Part shown: positions 55,004-63,878 of the stretch, in pieces
Layout: every line of letters begins with the position of its first letter
Numbering within the stretch: position 1 is the first letter of the stretch
Assembly: GCF_024138145.1 (NCBI RefSeq)
Contig: NZ_CP099997.1
Coordinates: 806,001-870,000 of the forward strand
Source of the DNA: Natronosalvus halobius
GTDB taxonomy: Archaea > Halobacteriota > Halobacteria > Halobacteriales > Natrialbaceae
Reading direction: 5' to 3'
DNA length: 64,000 nt
Notes under the pieces: generated by a model
What the model was told of the DNA's origin: nothing
The model's database searches: none
The model's input: the letters and a program-made list of their open reading frames with translations, nothing else
Program-made: the position numbers and the translations under genes

Positions 55004-55078
55004 TGGGTTGGGGCAGATTTGAACTGCCGGCCTCCTCCATGTCAAGGAGGTGTCATAACCAGACTAGACCACCAACCC
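55004..55078 (-). tRNA. tRNA-Val(GAC)
   Basis: On the minus strand the sequence starts GGGTTGG and ends CCAACCCA (acceptor stem of 7 bp plus discriminator A; CCA not encoded). The anticodon arm is CCTCC-TTGACAT-GGAGG, with anticodon GAC at forward positions 55041-55043, reading valine GUC/GUU codons. The T arm is GGCAG-TTCAAAT-CTGCC. Length is 75 bases. No intron is seen. Its 3' end is partly copied at 54824-54840. Confidence 0.92.
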
Positions 55079-55187
55079 GTCCGGTTTGCGTCTTCGTACT
55101 GCAGTCAATCGTTGCCCGCCACCCTAATTGAAGGTTTCGAATCGGTGGCCGTGCGCGAGACCTCACCACGGACGAGGCTCCGACACG

Positions 55188-55194
55188 CTTAAGT
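55188..55194 (+). promoter_or_regulatory. TATA-like box for the trpDFEG operon
   Basis: CTTAAGT lies 52-58 bp before the trpD ATG, which implies a leader of about 25 bases. No hairpin attenuator or leader peptide is evident. Confidence 0.45.
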
Positions 55195-55245
55195 CTATGT
55201 ACTTGTTTGGACATTACAAGACAGACTCGTACATTGGTGTCTCCC

Positions 55246-56256
55246 ATGAAACCATACGTCGAACACGTAACTGACGGTCGCGACCTGACGCAAGCCGACG
55301 CTCGAGCCGCCTCCAACGCGGTCTTCGAGGGTGCCACGGACGCCCAAATCGGCGCGCTGCTAACGGCTCTGCGAACGAAAGGCGAAACGGAAGCCGAAAT
55401 CGCGGGCTTTGCGGAAGGAATGCGCAACGCCGCCCGAACGATCGACCCCGATCGCGAACCACTCGTCGATACCTGTGGTACCGGTGGCGACGACTACGAC
55501 ACGATCAACGTCTCGACGACGAGCGCCATCGTCGCCGCGGGCGCGGGCGTGGCAGTCGCCAAACACGGCAACTACTCGGTGTCCTCCTCGTCCGGCAGCG
55601 CCGACGTGCTCCAGGAGGTCGGCGTTACCATCGACGCCGAACCACCGGCCGTCGAACGGACCATCGAGGAAGACGGCATCGGGTTCATGCTCGCGCCGGT
55701 CTTCCATCCCGCGATGAAGGCCGTGATCGGCCCGCGCCAGGAACTCGGCATTCGGACGATCTTCAACGTCCTCGGCCCGCTCACGAACCCCGCTGGGGCG
55801 GACGCCCAGGTCGTCGGCGTGTACGACCCCGATCTGGTTCCGATCCTCGCCCGGGCACTCGCGCGAATGGACGTCGACCGCGCGCTCGTCGTCCACGGCG
55901 ACGGCACCGACGAGATCGCTATCCACGGCGAGACGCGAGTCGCCGAAGTCGACGGCGAAACGGTCGAGGAGTACACCCTCGAGCCGGCCGACCTCGGCCT
56001 CGAGCGCCACGCCATCGACGACATCTCGGGGGGAACGCCCGCGGCAAACGCCGCCGACCTGCGAGGAATCGTCGGCGGAGACGTCAACGGGGCCAAACGC
56101 GACGTCATCCTGGCGAACGCCGGGGCTGCCATCTACGTCGCCGGCGAAGCGCCCACCCTCGAGGTCGGTGCGGACCGCGCGCTCGAGGCGATCCGGAGCG
56201 GAGACGCGAGCGCGACGCTCGAGCGACTGTGCAGGGTCGCCCCGGAGGTCCGGTGA
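55246..56256 (+). CDS. trpD: Anthranilate phosphoribosyltransferase
   Basis: A 336-residue enzyme of tryptophan synthesis. The PRPP-binding motifs are VDTCGTGGDDYDTINVST, VAKHGNYSVSSSSGSADVLQ and FMLAPVFHPAMKAVIGPRQELGIRTIFNVLGPL. It attaches phosphoribose to anthranilate. The ATG at 55246 gives the normal start; a longer frame from 55207 adds residues after the promoter. First gene of trpDFEG; trpF follows within a few bases. Confidence 0.97.
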   Translation: MKPYVEHVTDGRDLTQADARAASNAVFEGATDAQIGALLTALRTKGETEAEIAGFAEGMRNAARTIDPDREPLVDTCGTGGDDYDTINVSTTSAIVAAGAGVAVAKHGNYSVSSSSGSADVLQEVGVTIDAEPPAVERTIEEDGIGFMLAPVFHPAMKAVIGPRQELGIRTIFNVLGPLTNPAGADAQVVGVYDPDLVPILARALARMDVDRALVVHGDGTDEIAIHGETRVAEVDGETVEEYTLEPADLGLERHAIDDISGGTPAANAADLRGIVGGDVNGAKRDVILANAGAAIYVAGEAPTLEVGADRALEAIRSGDASATLERLCRVAPEVR

Positions 56257-56257
56257 C

Positions 56258-56926
56258 GTGACGCGTGTCAAGATCTGCGGCCTCACTCGAGAAACAGACC
56301 TCGAGGCGGCCGTCGACGCCGGTGCGGACGCCATCGGAATCGTCTCTGACGTCCCGATCGATACGCCGCGCGAAGTCGCTCCCGAACGGGCGGCCGACCT
56401 CGTCGCTGCCGCGCCGCCGTTCGTGACGACCGTCCTGGTGACCATGCCAACTGGGCCCAAGCGAGCGATCGAACTCGTCGAGCGGATCGACCCGGACGCG
56501 ATCCAGATCCACGGCGGGATGCGCCCCGGCGACCTCGCGTACCTCCGTGCCAAGGTCGACGCACAGGTGTTCCTCGCGGTCGACGCCGAACGGGTGACAG
56601 CCGCCTCGCGGTACGACGACCTCGCGGACGCGCTGGTCGTGGACTCGGCGGACGAGCAGGGTGCAGGCGGGACCGGCGAGACCCACGACTGGGAACGGAC
56701 CCGAGCGGCGACCGCGGACCTCGAGTCGCCCGTGATTCTCGCCGGTGGGTTGACGCCCGACAACGTCGAGGATGCCATTCGGACCGTCTCGCCGTACGCC
56801 GTCGACGTCTCGAGCGGTATCGAAGCGCGCCTCGGCGTCAAAGACTTAGACGCCGTCCGGTCGTTCGTCGAGCGAGGCCGACGAACGACGACGAGCGACT
56901 CTCGTCCGCGAGTGGTTGAGCCGTGA
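56258..56926 (+). CDS. trpF: Phosphoribosylanthranilate isomerase
   Basis: A 222-residue TIM-barrel enzyme. VKICGLTRETDLEAAVDAGAD is the family N-terminus with the catalytic cysteine, AIQIHGGMRPGDL and VILAGGLTPDNVEDAI carry other active-site strands, and VDVSSGIEARLGVKD is the phosphate-binding end. It isomerises phosphoribosylanthranilate. The start is GTG at 56258, 1 bp after the trpD stop. The C-terminus (RRTTTSDSRPRVVEP) is a disordered extension that overlaps possible trpE starts. Confidence 0.95.
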   Translation: MTRVKICGLTRETDLEAAVDAGADAIGIVSDVPIDTPREVAPERAADLVAAAPPFVTTVLVTMPTGPKRAIELVERIDPDAIQIHGGMRPGDLAYLRAKVDAQVFLAVDAERVTAASRYDDLADALVVDSADEQGAGGTGETHDWERTRAATADLESPVILAGGLTPDNVEDAIRTVSPYAVDVSSGIEARLGVKDLDAVRSFVERGRRTTTSDSRPRVVEP

Positions 56927-56954
56927 GAAACCCTTTGCAAGTTACGAGGGAGCG

Positions 56955-58808
56955 ATGACGGACTCCAGATCGACGACCATGACGCAATCTGCCAACACGG
57001 CAACGCTCGAGATCGACCGCGAGACCTTTCGCAATTACGCGAACGCCACCGACCGATCCGACCGACCGGCTATCGTGCGCGTCCAGGCGACGCTCGGGGT
57101 CGAGACGACGCCGCTCGCCGCCTACGCTGCACTCACTGGGAGAACGACGACGGACCGCACCGAAGCCGGCGAGGGCGACGACGAGCGAACGCCCTACGCG
57201 TTCCTGCTCGAGAGCGCCGAGAAGACGCCCTCGAGCGACCCGGACGGAGCCTTCCGGCCGAACGCGAGCACGGCGGAGCGACACGCTCGTTTCTCGTACG
57301 TGGGCTACGATCCCGACGCCGTCGTGACCGTCGGGCCCGAAGGAGTTGAGGTCGAGGCGCTCACGGCTGAGGCGCCGCTCGAGACGATCGGAATCGATAG
57401 AAACGGGGCCGGATCCGGGGCCAGGACCGAGACCGAGGACACCCTCGACGCGCTCCGGGACGCACTCCCCGACGTCCGTCTCGAGAACGTGCCAGACCGG
57501 GACCGCCAGCACTTCGACGGCGGACTCGTCGGCTTTCTCGCCTACGACGCCGTCTACGACCTCTGGCTCGAGGAGGTCGGACTCGAGCGACCCGAGTCGC
57601 GATTTCCGGACGCCCAGTTCGTCCTGACGACGAAGACGCTGGCCTTCGACGAGCGGGACGGGTCCGTTTCGCTCGTGTTCACGCCGGTCCTGGAGGCCGA
57701 CGACGACCCGGACGCGGTGCACGACGAGCTTCAGGCCGAAGCGACGCGCGTCCAGGAGACGCTGGAGTCGGCGACGGCACTCGAGACCGGGGGGTTCCGT
57801 CGCCGGGGTGAGACCGCCGGCTCGCGGGAGGACTACGAGGACCACGTCAGGCGCGCCAAAGAGCACGTCCTCGACGGGGACATCTACCAGGGCGTGATCT
57901 CCCGTCGGCGGGAACTCCGCGGCGACGTCGATCCGCTGGGATTTTACGAGTCGATGCGGGCCGTGAACCCCTCGCCGTATATGTATTTGCTCGAGCACGA
58001 CGACCTCACCGTCGTCGGCGCGAGTCCGGAAACGCTCATCTCCGTTCGCGGGCGTGAGATCATGTCGAACCCCATCGCGGGCACCTGCGACCGAGGCTCG
58101 AGCCCCGTCGAGGATCGTCGACTGGCCGGCGAGATGCTCGCCGACGGGAAGGAGCGAGCCGAGCACACGATGCTGGTCGACCTGGCGCGAAACGACGTTC
58201 GACGGGTCGCCGAGGCGGGATCGGTCCGCGTCGACGAGTTCATGAACGTCCTCAAGTACAGCCACGTCCAGCACATCGAGTCGACGGTCACCGGCACGCT
58301 CCAGGAGGACCTGGACGCGTTCGACGCGACCCGCGCGGCGTTCCCCGCCGGGACGCTCTCGGGTGCGCCTAAGGTTCGGGCCATGGAGATCATCGACCAC
58401 CTCGAGGACGAACCGCGCGGGCTCTACGGCGGCGGCGTCGGCTACTTCTCCTGGACGGGCGACGCTGACGTCGCGATCGTCATCCGGACGGCGACGGTCG
58501 AGGAACGGAACGACGACCAGCTACTCACGGTTCGGGCGGGTGCGGGACTCGTCGCCGATAGCGATCCGGCCGCCGAGTACGACGAGACCGAGAAGAAGAT
58601 GAGCGGAGTGGTGAGCGCCCTCGAGCGGATCGATGTGGACTCGAGCGCGAGAAATGGTTCGGAGAGTGGCGGCGAAGGCGACGACCGGGGTCGTCGTGAG
58701 CGGGACGAGTACGACGAAGAGGACGAGCACGACGAAGAGGACGAGCACGACGTGCAAGGCGAATACAACGAGAAAAGCGAAAACGCCGTCGCGGAGGTTC
58801 GCCGATGA
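56955..58808 (+). CDS. trpE: Anthranilate synthase component I
   Basis: A 617-residue chorismate-using enzyme. The catalytic half has GDIYQGVISRRRELRG, SPETLISVRGREIMSNPIAG, ERAEHTMLVDLARNDVRR and FPAGTLSGAPKVRAMEI. It makes anthranilate from chorismate with ammonia from TrpG. The C-terminal 45 residues are an acidic low-complexity tail (EEDEHDEEDEHDVQGEY) not needed for catalysis in the family. The ATG at 56955 is favoured; a GTG at 56916 overlapping trpF and an ATG at 56979 are alternatives. The stop overlaps the trpG ATG by 4 bp. Confidence 0.96.
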   Translation: MTDSRSTTMTQSANTATLEIDRETFRNYANATDRSDRPAIVRVQATLGVETTPLAAYAALTGRTTTDRTEAGEGDDERTPYAFLLESAEKTPSSDPDGAFRPNASTAERHARFSYVGYDPDAVVTVGPEGVEVEALTAEAPLETIGIDRNGAGSGARTETEDTLDALRDALPDVRLENVPDRDRQHFDGGLVGFLAYDAVYDLWLEEVGLERPESRFPDAQFVLTTKTLAFDERDGSVSLVFTPVLEADDDPDAVHDELQAEATRVQETLESATALETGGFRRRGETAGSREDYEDHVRRAKEHVLDGDIYQGVISRRRELRGDVDPLGFYESMRAVNPSPYMYLLEHDDLTVVGASPETLISVRGREIMSNPIAGTCDRGSSPVEDRRLAGEMLADGKERAEHTMLVDLARNDVRRVAEAGSVRVDEFMNVLKYSHVQHIESTVTGTLQEDLDAFDATRAAFPAGTLSGAPKVRAMEIIDHLEDEPRGLYGGGVGYFSWTGDADVAIVIRTATVEERNDDQLLTVRAGAGLVADSDPAAEYDETEKKMSGVVSALERIDVDSSARNGSESGGEGDDRGRRERDEYDEEDEHDEEDEHDVQGEYNEKSENAVAEVRR

Positions 58809-59479
58809 GTTCCCTGCGCGAAGACCGCGTCGCCGGCGCACCCGCCGAGACCGAAACCGAACCGCCCCGTCCGCACGTCCTCGTCGTCGACAATTTCGAT
58901 TCGTTCACGTACAACCTGGTCGAGTACGTCAGCGAACACGCCGAGACGACGGTCGTGAAGAACACCGCTTCGCTCGAGGACGTCCGTGCGGTCGACGCCG
59001 ATGCAATCATCATTAGTCCTGGTCCAGGCCACCCGGAGAACGACCGGGACGTAGGCGTCTCGATGGACGTCATCCAGGAACTGTGTTCGACGGTTCCAAT
59101 CCTCGGCGTCTGCCTCGGTCTCGAGGCCGGCGTCTACGCCTTCGGCGGGAGGGTCGAGCGCGCTCCCGAACCGATCCACGGGAAGGCCTCACCCGTTTCC
59201 CACGACGGGCAGGGCGTCTTCTCGGGGCTCGAACAGGGGTTTCAGGCCGGCCGGTACCACTCGCTCGTGGCGGTGGACGTGCCCGACTGTCTCGAGGTGA
59301 CGGCGACGACGGACCACGTCGGCGAGTCGCTCGTGATGGGGGTTCGCCACGTCGACCCGGACGTCGCGCTCGAGTGCGTGCAGTTTCATCCAGAAAGCGT
59401 TCTCACTGCTGTCGGACACGACGTTATCGAGAACTTTCTCGATGGGGTCCGTTCTCAGAACGGAAGGACGCCGAGATAG
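58805..59479 (+). CDS. trpG: Anthranilate synthase component II (glutamine amidotransferase)
   Basis: A 224-residue class I glutamine amidotransferase. VLVVDNFDSFTYNLVEYV is the N-terminal signature, GVCLGLEAGVYAFGG holds the catalytic Cys, and CVQFHPESVLT holds the His/Glu of the triad. It supplies ammonia to TrpE. The usual GHQ after the nucleophile is LEA here, a difference I believe other haloarchaeal TrpG proteins share. The start overlaps trpE by 4 bp, so the subunits are co-translated. The 3' end overlaps a small gene on the other strand by 25 bp. Confidence 0.95.
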   Translation: MSSLREDRVAGAPAETETEPPRPHVLVVDNFDSFTYNLVEYVSEHAETTVVKNTASLEDVRAVDADAIIISPGPGHPENDRDVGVSMDVIQELCSTVPILGVCLGLEAGVYAFGGRVERAPEPIHGKASPVSHDGQGVFSGLEQGFQAGRYHSLVAVDVPDCLEVTATTDHVGESLVMGVRHVDPDVALECVQFHPESVLTAVGHDVIENFLDGVRSQNGRTPR

Positions 59480-59634
59480 CCGACGGTGTAGAGTCCAGCG
59501 AGGACGACAGCGGCGACCAGACCGATTCGGATCGCCATCTTGATTGCGAACCTGACCGCGGCGACGACGACGAAGAGGACGACGAGTGCCGCGAGTACCA
59601 TGAGCACCGGTGAACCTGTAATCGGATCGAGCAT
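59455..59634 (-). CDS. Small two-helix membrane protein overlapping trpG
   Basis: A 59-residue frame from an ATG at 59634. It reads MLDPITGSPVLMVLAALVV, a hydrophobic helix, then a short basic stretch (RFAIKMAIRIG) and a second helix (LVAAVVLAGLYTVGYLG). The end lies inside the trpG 3' end on the opposite strand. Two clear hydrophobic helices and a positive inner loop suggest a real small membrane protein. No family is recognised. Confidence 0.55.
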   Translation of the reverse strand: MLDPITGSPVLMVLAALVVLFVVVAAVRFAIKMAIRIGLVAAVVLAGLYTVGYLGVLPF

Positions 59635-60147
59635 AACTACCTACGCGCGCTAGAGATACCTAATACTTCCGACCATCTTGACAGTAATTTGCAGGTGAAC
59701 GTTCCGTCGGCGACAGCCAGTCGAGCCGACCGAGCCGATCGGGTTGGTCAAGCCGCGAGTCGACGTGGCCCGCCGAAACTGCGAACCGGCCAGGCACCCC
59801 ACCGTGTCGTGTGTTCACGATGCCGCCGTACGAACCAGCCGAAAAACTAAAAACCGCCGTACGTGGCCTCTCCGAACAGGAATGCGATCACTTTCGGTCC
59901 CCTCTGGAAATCATTAAGACCGTTGGGTTCCTAGTGCCTCATAGACGCCACGGCGGCAGTCTCAGTCGCCGGTTTCATTTGCGAGCACCGACTGGTATAA
60001 GCACAACTGAAATTGCGTTCTTACAACTCAGGTAGATTTATAGGGTTGGGAGAACACCAAACCGTCGTCACTACTCATGGAACGGAACACTCAATTTTCG
60101 GGGAAACTCGCGTCAGGAGACTCCTGCGTGCTCGAGGTGGCGCGCGC
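59635..60147. other. Intergenic/leader region before the ribonucleotide reductase
   Basis: About 510 bp. A 74-codon frame at 59811-60035 lacks haloarchaeal composition and is judged spurious. The right end holds the nrdJ promoter (ATTTATA at 60036-60042), giving a leader of about 80 bases. I looked for a cobalamin riboswitch-type conserved box and did not find one. Confidence 0.45.
60036..60042 (+). promoter_or_regulatory. TATA-like box for nrdJ
   Basis: ATTTATA is the best core-promoter match upstream of the reductase. The predicted start of transcription near 60065 leaves a leader of about 80 bases before the ATG at 60148. Confidence 0.5.
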
Positions 60148-63100
60148 ATGAGCGGGTCCGAACTCACCGCGGACGACCTCACGCTCCCGATCAAGCGCAC
60201 CGAGGGAGAGACCCTCGAGGATCGGATGACGGCAAACGCCTACCAGAACATCCTTCCCGCCCGCTACCTCCGGAAGGACGCCGACGGCGAACTCGCTGAG
60301 ACCCAGGAGGAACTGTTCGAACGCGTCGGGAAGAACATCGCGCTGGCCGAAGCGGTGTACGAGGCGAACAACCAGGGTCTCGAGATCACGGTTACGCCCG
60401 ATCAGCTCAAGCCGGGTCATCCGCGCCGGGACGAACTCGCGGCGGAGGTCTTCGGGGAGGGGACCACCGTGGACGACGACAGCGAGACGACGCTGACCGA
60501 ACGGAACGTCAACAAGTTCGCTTACGACACGGTCGTTCCGGAACTGCCGGAACCCGTACGCGAGCACGTCGAAGACGTCGCCGAGACGTTTATCGAGGGG
60601 ATGGAAAGCCTCTCGTTCATGCCGAACTCGCCGACACTGATGAACGCCGGCGACGAACTCCAGCAGCTCTCGGCGTGTTTCGTCATGAGCCCCGACGACG
60701 ACCTCGCGGACATCCACGAGACGGCCAAGAAGGCCGCCGAGGTCTTCCAGTCCGGCGGCGGCGTCGGCTATGGCTTCTGGAAGTTGCGACCGTTCGGAGA
60801 CAGCGTCGGCTCCACGGGCGGCATCGCCTCCGGGCCGATCACCTTCATGCGAACGTACGACCAGCTCTGTGAAACAATCGCACAGGGCGGGACGCGGCGA
60901 GGCGCCCAGATGGGGATCATGCGCGTCTCGCACCCCGACGTCATCGAGTTCATCCACGCGAAGAACAAAGACGTCTCGCTGGCACACACGCTGCGACTCA
61001 ACGACCCCGACGACTATACGTACACGACGTTCGCCGAGGCGCTCGAGGAGGCTCGCGAACTGATCGACGACGACGGAAAGGTACCGAAACACCTGCGCAA
61101 CGCCGTCGAGGGCCACCTCTCGAACTTCAACATCTCCGTGGGGGTCACGGACGCGTTCATGGAGGCGGTCCAGGACGGCGAGGAGTACACGTTCACCAAC
61201 CCGCGAACCGAAGAGCCACACATCGCTACCGCCGAGACCAAAGAGATGTACGGCCGCTACGACCTCGGCGAATACGTCGAGGTCGGGGAACCGCTCTCGG
61301 TACCCGCCGAACTCGTCTGGGAGCGTATCGTCGAGGGTGCCCACGAGAACGGCGAACCGGGTGTCATCTACCTCGAGCGAGTCAACAAGGAACACTCCTT
61401 CGACGTGGAGGAGCATCCGGACCACCGGATTCTGGCGACGAATCCCTGCGGTGAACAGCCGCTCGAGGAGTTCGAGGCCTGCAATCTTGGTCACATCAAC
61501 CTCTCGACGCTGGCGGACTTCGACGCCCCCGACTGGCGCGTCTGGTCGGCCGAACACGCCGACGAGTACGACTCCCACGAAGACGCTGTCGCCGCGTTCC
61601 TCGAGGATGCCATCGACTGGGAGGCGTTCGACGAACGCATCGGGTACGGGACTCGTTTCCTCGAAAACGTCGTCACCATGTCGGACTTCCCGGTCGAGGA
61701 GATCGAGGAGACCGTCCGGAACATGCGCAAGATCGGGCTGGGCATCATGGGCCTCGCCCAACTGTACATCCAGCTCGGCATCAAGTACGGCAGCGACGAG
61801 GGTAACGAGGTCGCCCGCCAGCTGATGACTCACATCAACCACGGCGCGAAGGCGACCAGTCACGAACTCGCGACCGAACGCGGTTCTTTCAACGACTGGG
61901 ACGACTCGAAGTACGCGAACCCCACCGAATACCGCGAGTGGTTCGAGGGCCAGACCGGCGAGTCCGCCGACGACTGGGCCGACGGGTACCCCATCCGGAA
62001 CCACAACGTGACGACCATCGCGCCAACCGGAACGACCTCGATGGTCGGCAACACGACCGGCGGCTGTGAACCCATCTACAACGTCGCCTACTACAAGAAC
62101 GTCACCGACGACGTTCAGGGCGACGAGATGCTCGTCGAGTTCGACGACTACTTCCTGCGGACGCTCGAGGCCAACGACATCGACGTTGCGGCTGTGAAAC
62201 GCGAGGCCCAGGAGCAGATGGCCACGAATCAGTTCGACGGCGTCGAGGGACTCGAGACGGTCCCGGACGCCATCGGCGAACTGTTCGTCATCACCGCCGA
62301 TCTCTCAGCCAAAGACCACGCCGCGGTCCAGTGTGCCTGCCAGGAAGGCGTCGACTCCGCGATTTCGAAGACGGTCAACGCGCCCAACGACTCCACGCTC
62401 GAGGACGCCAAGGACGTCTTCGAGTGGGTCTACGAGAACGGTGGCAAGGGCGTCACCTACTACCGCGACGGCACCCGGACGAAGCAGGTATTGACGACGC
62501 GAGCTGACAACACGGAGTTCGCCGACGAGCAGGAAGCGGCCGAAGCGTTGCTCGAACAGATCGACGACATCTTCGGCAGCCTCGAGCAGTTCCTGGAGCA
62601 CGAGGACGTCCGGGAGGTACTCGAGGCCGACGGCGCGACCATCGGGAACCAGGACGAACCCGTCACGGTCGACTTCGCCGAGAAGCGCGAACGCCCCGAT
62701 TCTCTCCAGGGCGTGAGTCAGCGGATCGACACCGGCTATGGCAAGGTGTACGTGACGATCAACGAGGACCCCGAGACCGGCCAGCCGTTCGAACTCTTCG
62801 CGAACATCGGCCACTCCGGCGGTTTCACGAACTCCTTCACTGAGGCGCTTGCGAAGGTCATCTCCACCTCACTGCGCTCGGGCGTCGATCCCGAGGAGGT
62901 CATCGACGAACTCTGTGGGACCCGGAGTCCGAAAGTCGCCTGGGACAAGGGCGAACAGATTCAGTCGATCCCGGACGCCATCGGCACCGCGATGCGCCGG
63001 TATCTCGACGACGAAATCGACAAGCCGTACCCCAAACAGCAGACGCTCGAGGAGTCAGCGGACGCCGAGATTGACACTGACGCAGACGCCGGCCTCGAGA

Positions 63101-63291
63101 CCGACGTTGAGGTCGTCGACGCGGACGACCACGAGACCGACGGTGGGGCGGCGACTGCGGACGAACGGGACGCCACGCAGGACCTCATCGACGCCGGCGA
63201 GTCGCCCGAGTGTCCCTCCTGTGGATCGCTCTCGCTGTACTTCTCGGAGGGCTGTAAAACCTGCGAGTCCTGCGGCTGGAGCGAGTGCTGA
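60148..63291 (+). CDS. nrdJ: Adenosylcobalamin-dependent (class II) ribonucleotide reductase
   Basis: A 1047-residue class II reductase. Motifs in order are SLSFMPNSPTLMNAG, LSACFVMSPDDD with one redox Cys, GGGVGYGFWKLRPFG, ATNPCGEQPLEEFEACNLG with the catalytic Cys and Glu, and APTGTTSMVGNTTGG. The C-terminus has an acidic linker then a zinc-ribbon-like CPSCGS and CKTCESCGW, which recharges the active site. It makes deoxyribonucleotides from ribonucleotides with B12 and needs no oxygen. An upstream in-frame extension to 60013 lies across the promoter, so 60148 is chosen. No intein is visible. Confidence 0.96.
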   Translation: MSGSELTADDLTLPIKRTEGETLEDRMTANAYQNILPARYLRKDADGELAETQEELFERVGKNIALAEAVYEANNQGLEITVTPDQLKPGHPRRDELAAEVFGEGTTVDDDSETTLTERNVNKFAYDTVVPELPEPVREHVEDVAETFIEGMESLSFMPNSPTLMNAGDELQQLSACFVMSPDDDLADIHETAKKAAEVFQSGGGVGYGFWKLRPFGDSVGSTGGIASGPITFMRTYDQLCETIAQGGTRRGAQMGIMRVSHPDVIEFIHAKNKDVSLAHTLRLNDPDDYTYTTFAEALEEARELIDDDGKVPKHLRNAVEGHLSNFNISVGVTDAFMEAVQDGEEYTFTNPRTEEPHIATAETKEMYGRYDLGEYVEVGEPLSVPAELVWERIVEGAHENGEPGVIYLERVNKEHSFDVEEHPDHRILATNPCGEQPLEEFEACNLGHINLSTLADFDAPDWRVWSAEHADEYDSHEDAVAAFLEDAIDWEAFDERIGYGTRFLENVVTMSDFPVEEIEETVRNMRKIGLGIMGLAQLYIQLGIKYGSDEGNEVARQLMTHINHGAKATSHELATERGSFNDWDDSKYANPTEYREWFEGQTGESADDWADGYPIRNHNVTTIAPTGTTSMVGNTTGGCEPIYNVAYYKNVTDDVQGDEMLVEFDDYFLRTLEANDIDVAAVKREAQEQMATNQFDGVEGLETVPDAIGELFVITADLSAKDHAAVQCACQEGVDSAISKTVNAPNDSTLEDAKDVFEWVYENGGKGVTYYRDGTRTKQVLTTRADNTEFADEQEAAEALLEQIDDIFGSLEQFLEHEDVREVLEADGATIGNQDEPVTVDFAEKRERPDSLQGVSQRIDTGYGKVYVTINEDPETGQPFELFANIGHSGGFTNSFTEALAKVISTSLRSGVDPEEVIDELCGTRSPKVAWDKGEQIQSIPDAIGTAMRRYLDDEIDKPYPKQQTLEESADAEIDTDADAGLETDVEVVDADDHETDGGAATADERDATQDLIDAGESPECPSCGSLSLYFSEGCKTCESCGWSEC

Positions 63292-63557
63292 TCGAGTAGC
63301 GTCGACACCGATTCGGATTTTAGCTTTCCAGAGTTTCAACGGAGGGTTCGACTTCACTGGAGGAGTAGCTCTCGAGCCAGCGGCCACACCGAAATCGAAT
63401 CGTTTCTGACTCCTACCGCGCCCGTCGAGAGGTTCTCGAGATGAGCGGCGAACGTCCGAATCAGGCCTGAACCCGACGACGTGACCACCCTGCGGGGATC
63501 TGTTGAAATGCTAGTAAATGATATTCGCGACCTTGTGCGGTCAGTACAGTGGATACA

Positions 63558-63878
63558 CTACTCGGGTGGGTCAGTGGAGTCACCGAATCCGCTTCCATAC
63601 GTTTCGATGACTTCCGTGATGGTGACTTCGTACGCGTCGTACCACTCGCTCCACCGCTGTTTCGCTCGTTTGTGGTCTGCATCCGCGCCAAACGCCTCGA
63701 GCGCGTCGAGTGACTCCCAGTAGTAGACGACGAGCACCTCGCCACTTGCTGGGTCGTTCCACGTTCGTTTACCGCGATAACCGTCCGTCTCTTCGGCAAC
63801 GGCCTGGATCGAGTCGTTCAACTCGTGGAACTCCGCATCGTACTCCCCCGGATCCAGGCGAAACGTAACCAGGTACAT
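63558..63878 (-). CDS. Antibiotic biosynthesis monooxygenase-like (ABM) domain protein
   Basis: A 106-residue protein. It starts YLVTFRLDPGEYDAEFHEL after the initiator and has GYRGKRTWNDPASGEVLVVYYWESLDALEAF, the dimeric alpha/beta ABM pattern where a small substrate is oxidised without a cofactor. Related proteins are common in haloarchaea as single-domain enzymes of unknown substrate. The ATG at 63878 fits; a longer frame from 63995 adds residues unlike the family. It is convergent with nrdJ. Confidence 0.75.
   Translation of the reverse strand: MYLVTFRLDPGEYDAEFHELNDSIQAVAEETDGYRGKRTWNDPASGEVLVVYYWESLDALEAFGADADHKRAKQRWSEWYDAYEVTITEVIETYGSGFGDSTDPPE

Noticed and set aside
55360-57003. 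A 547-codon frame antisense to trpD and trpF
   Set aside because: The sense strand encodes well-recognised Trp enzymes in an operon; this is a GC shadow.
59811-60035. A 74-codon frame before nrdJ
   Set aside because: Basic, with no haloarchaeal composition and no family resemblance; it ends at the promoter of nrdJ.
59635-60147. Cobalamin riboswitch upstream of the B12-dependent reductase
   Set aside because: I found no conserved B12-box-like sequence on reading the region.
60091-62004. A 637-codon frame antisense to nrdJ
   Set aside because: It mirrors the reductase codons, has no motif of any family, and high GC sequence produces such shadows.
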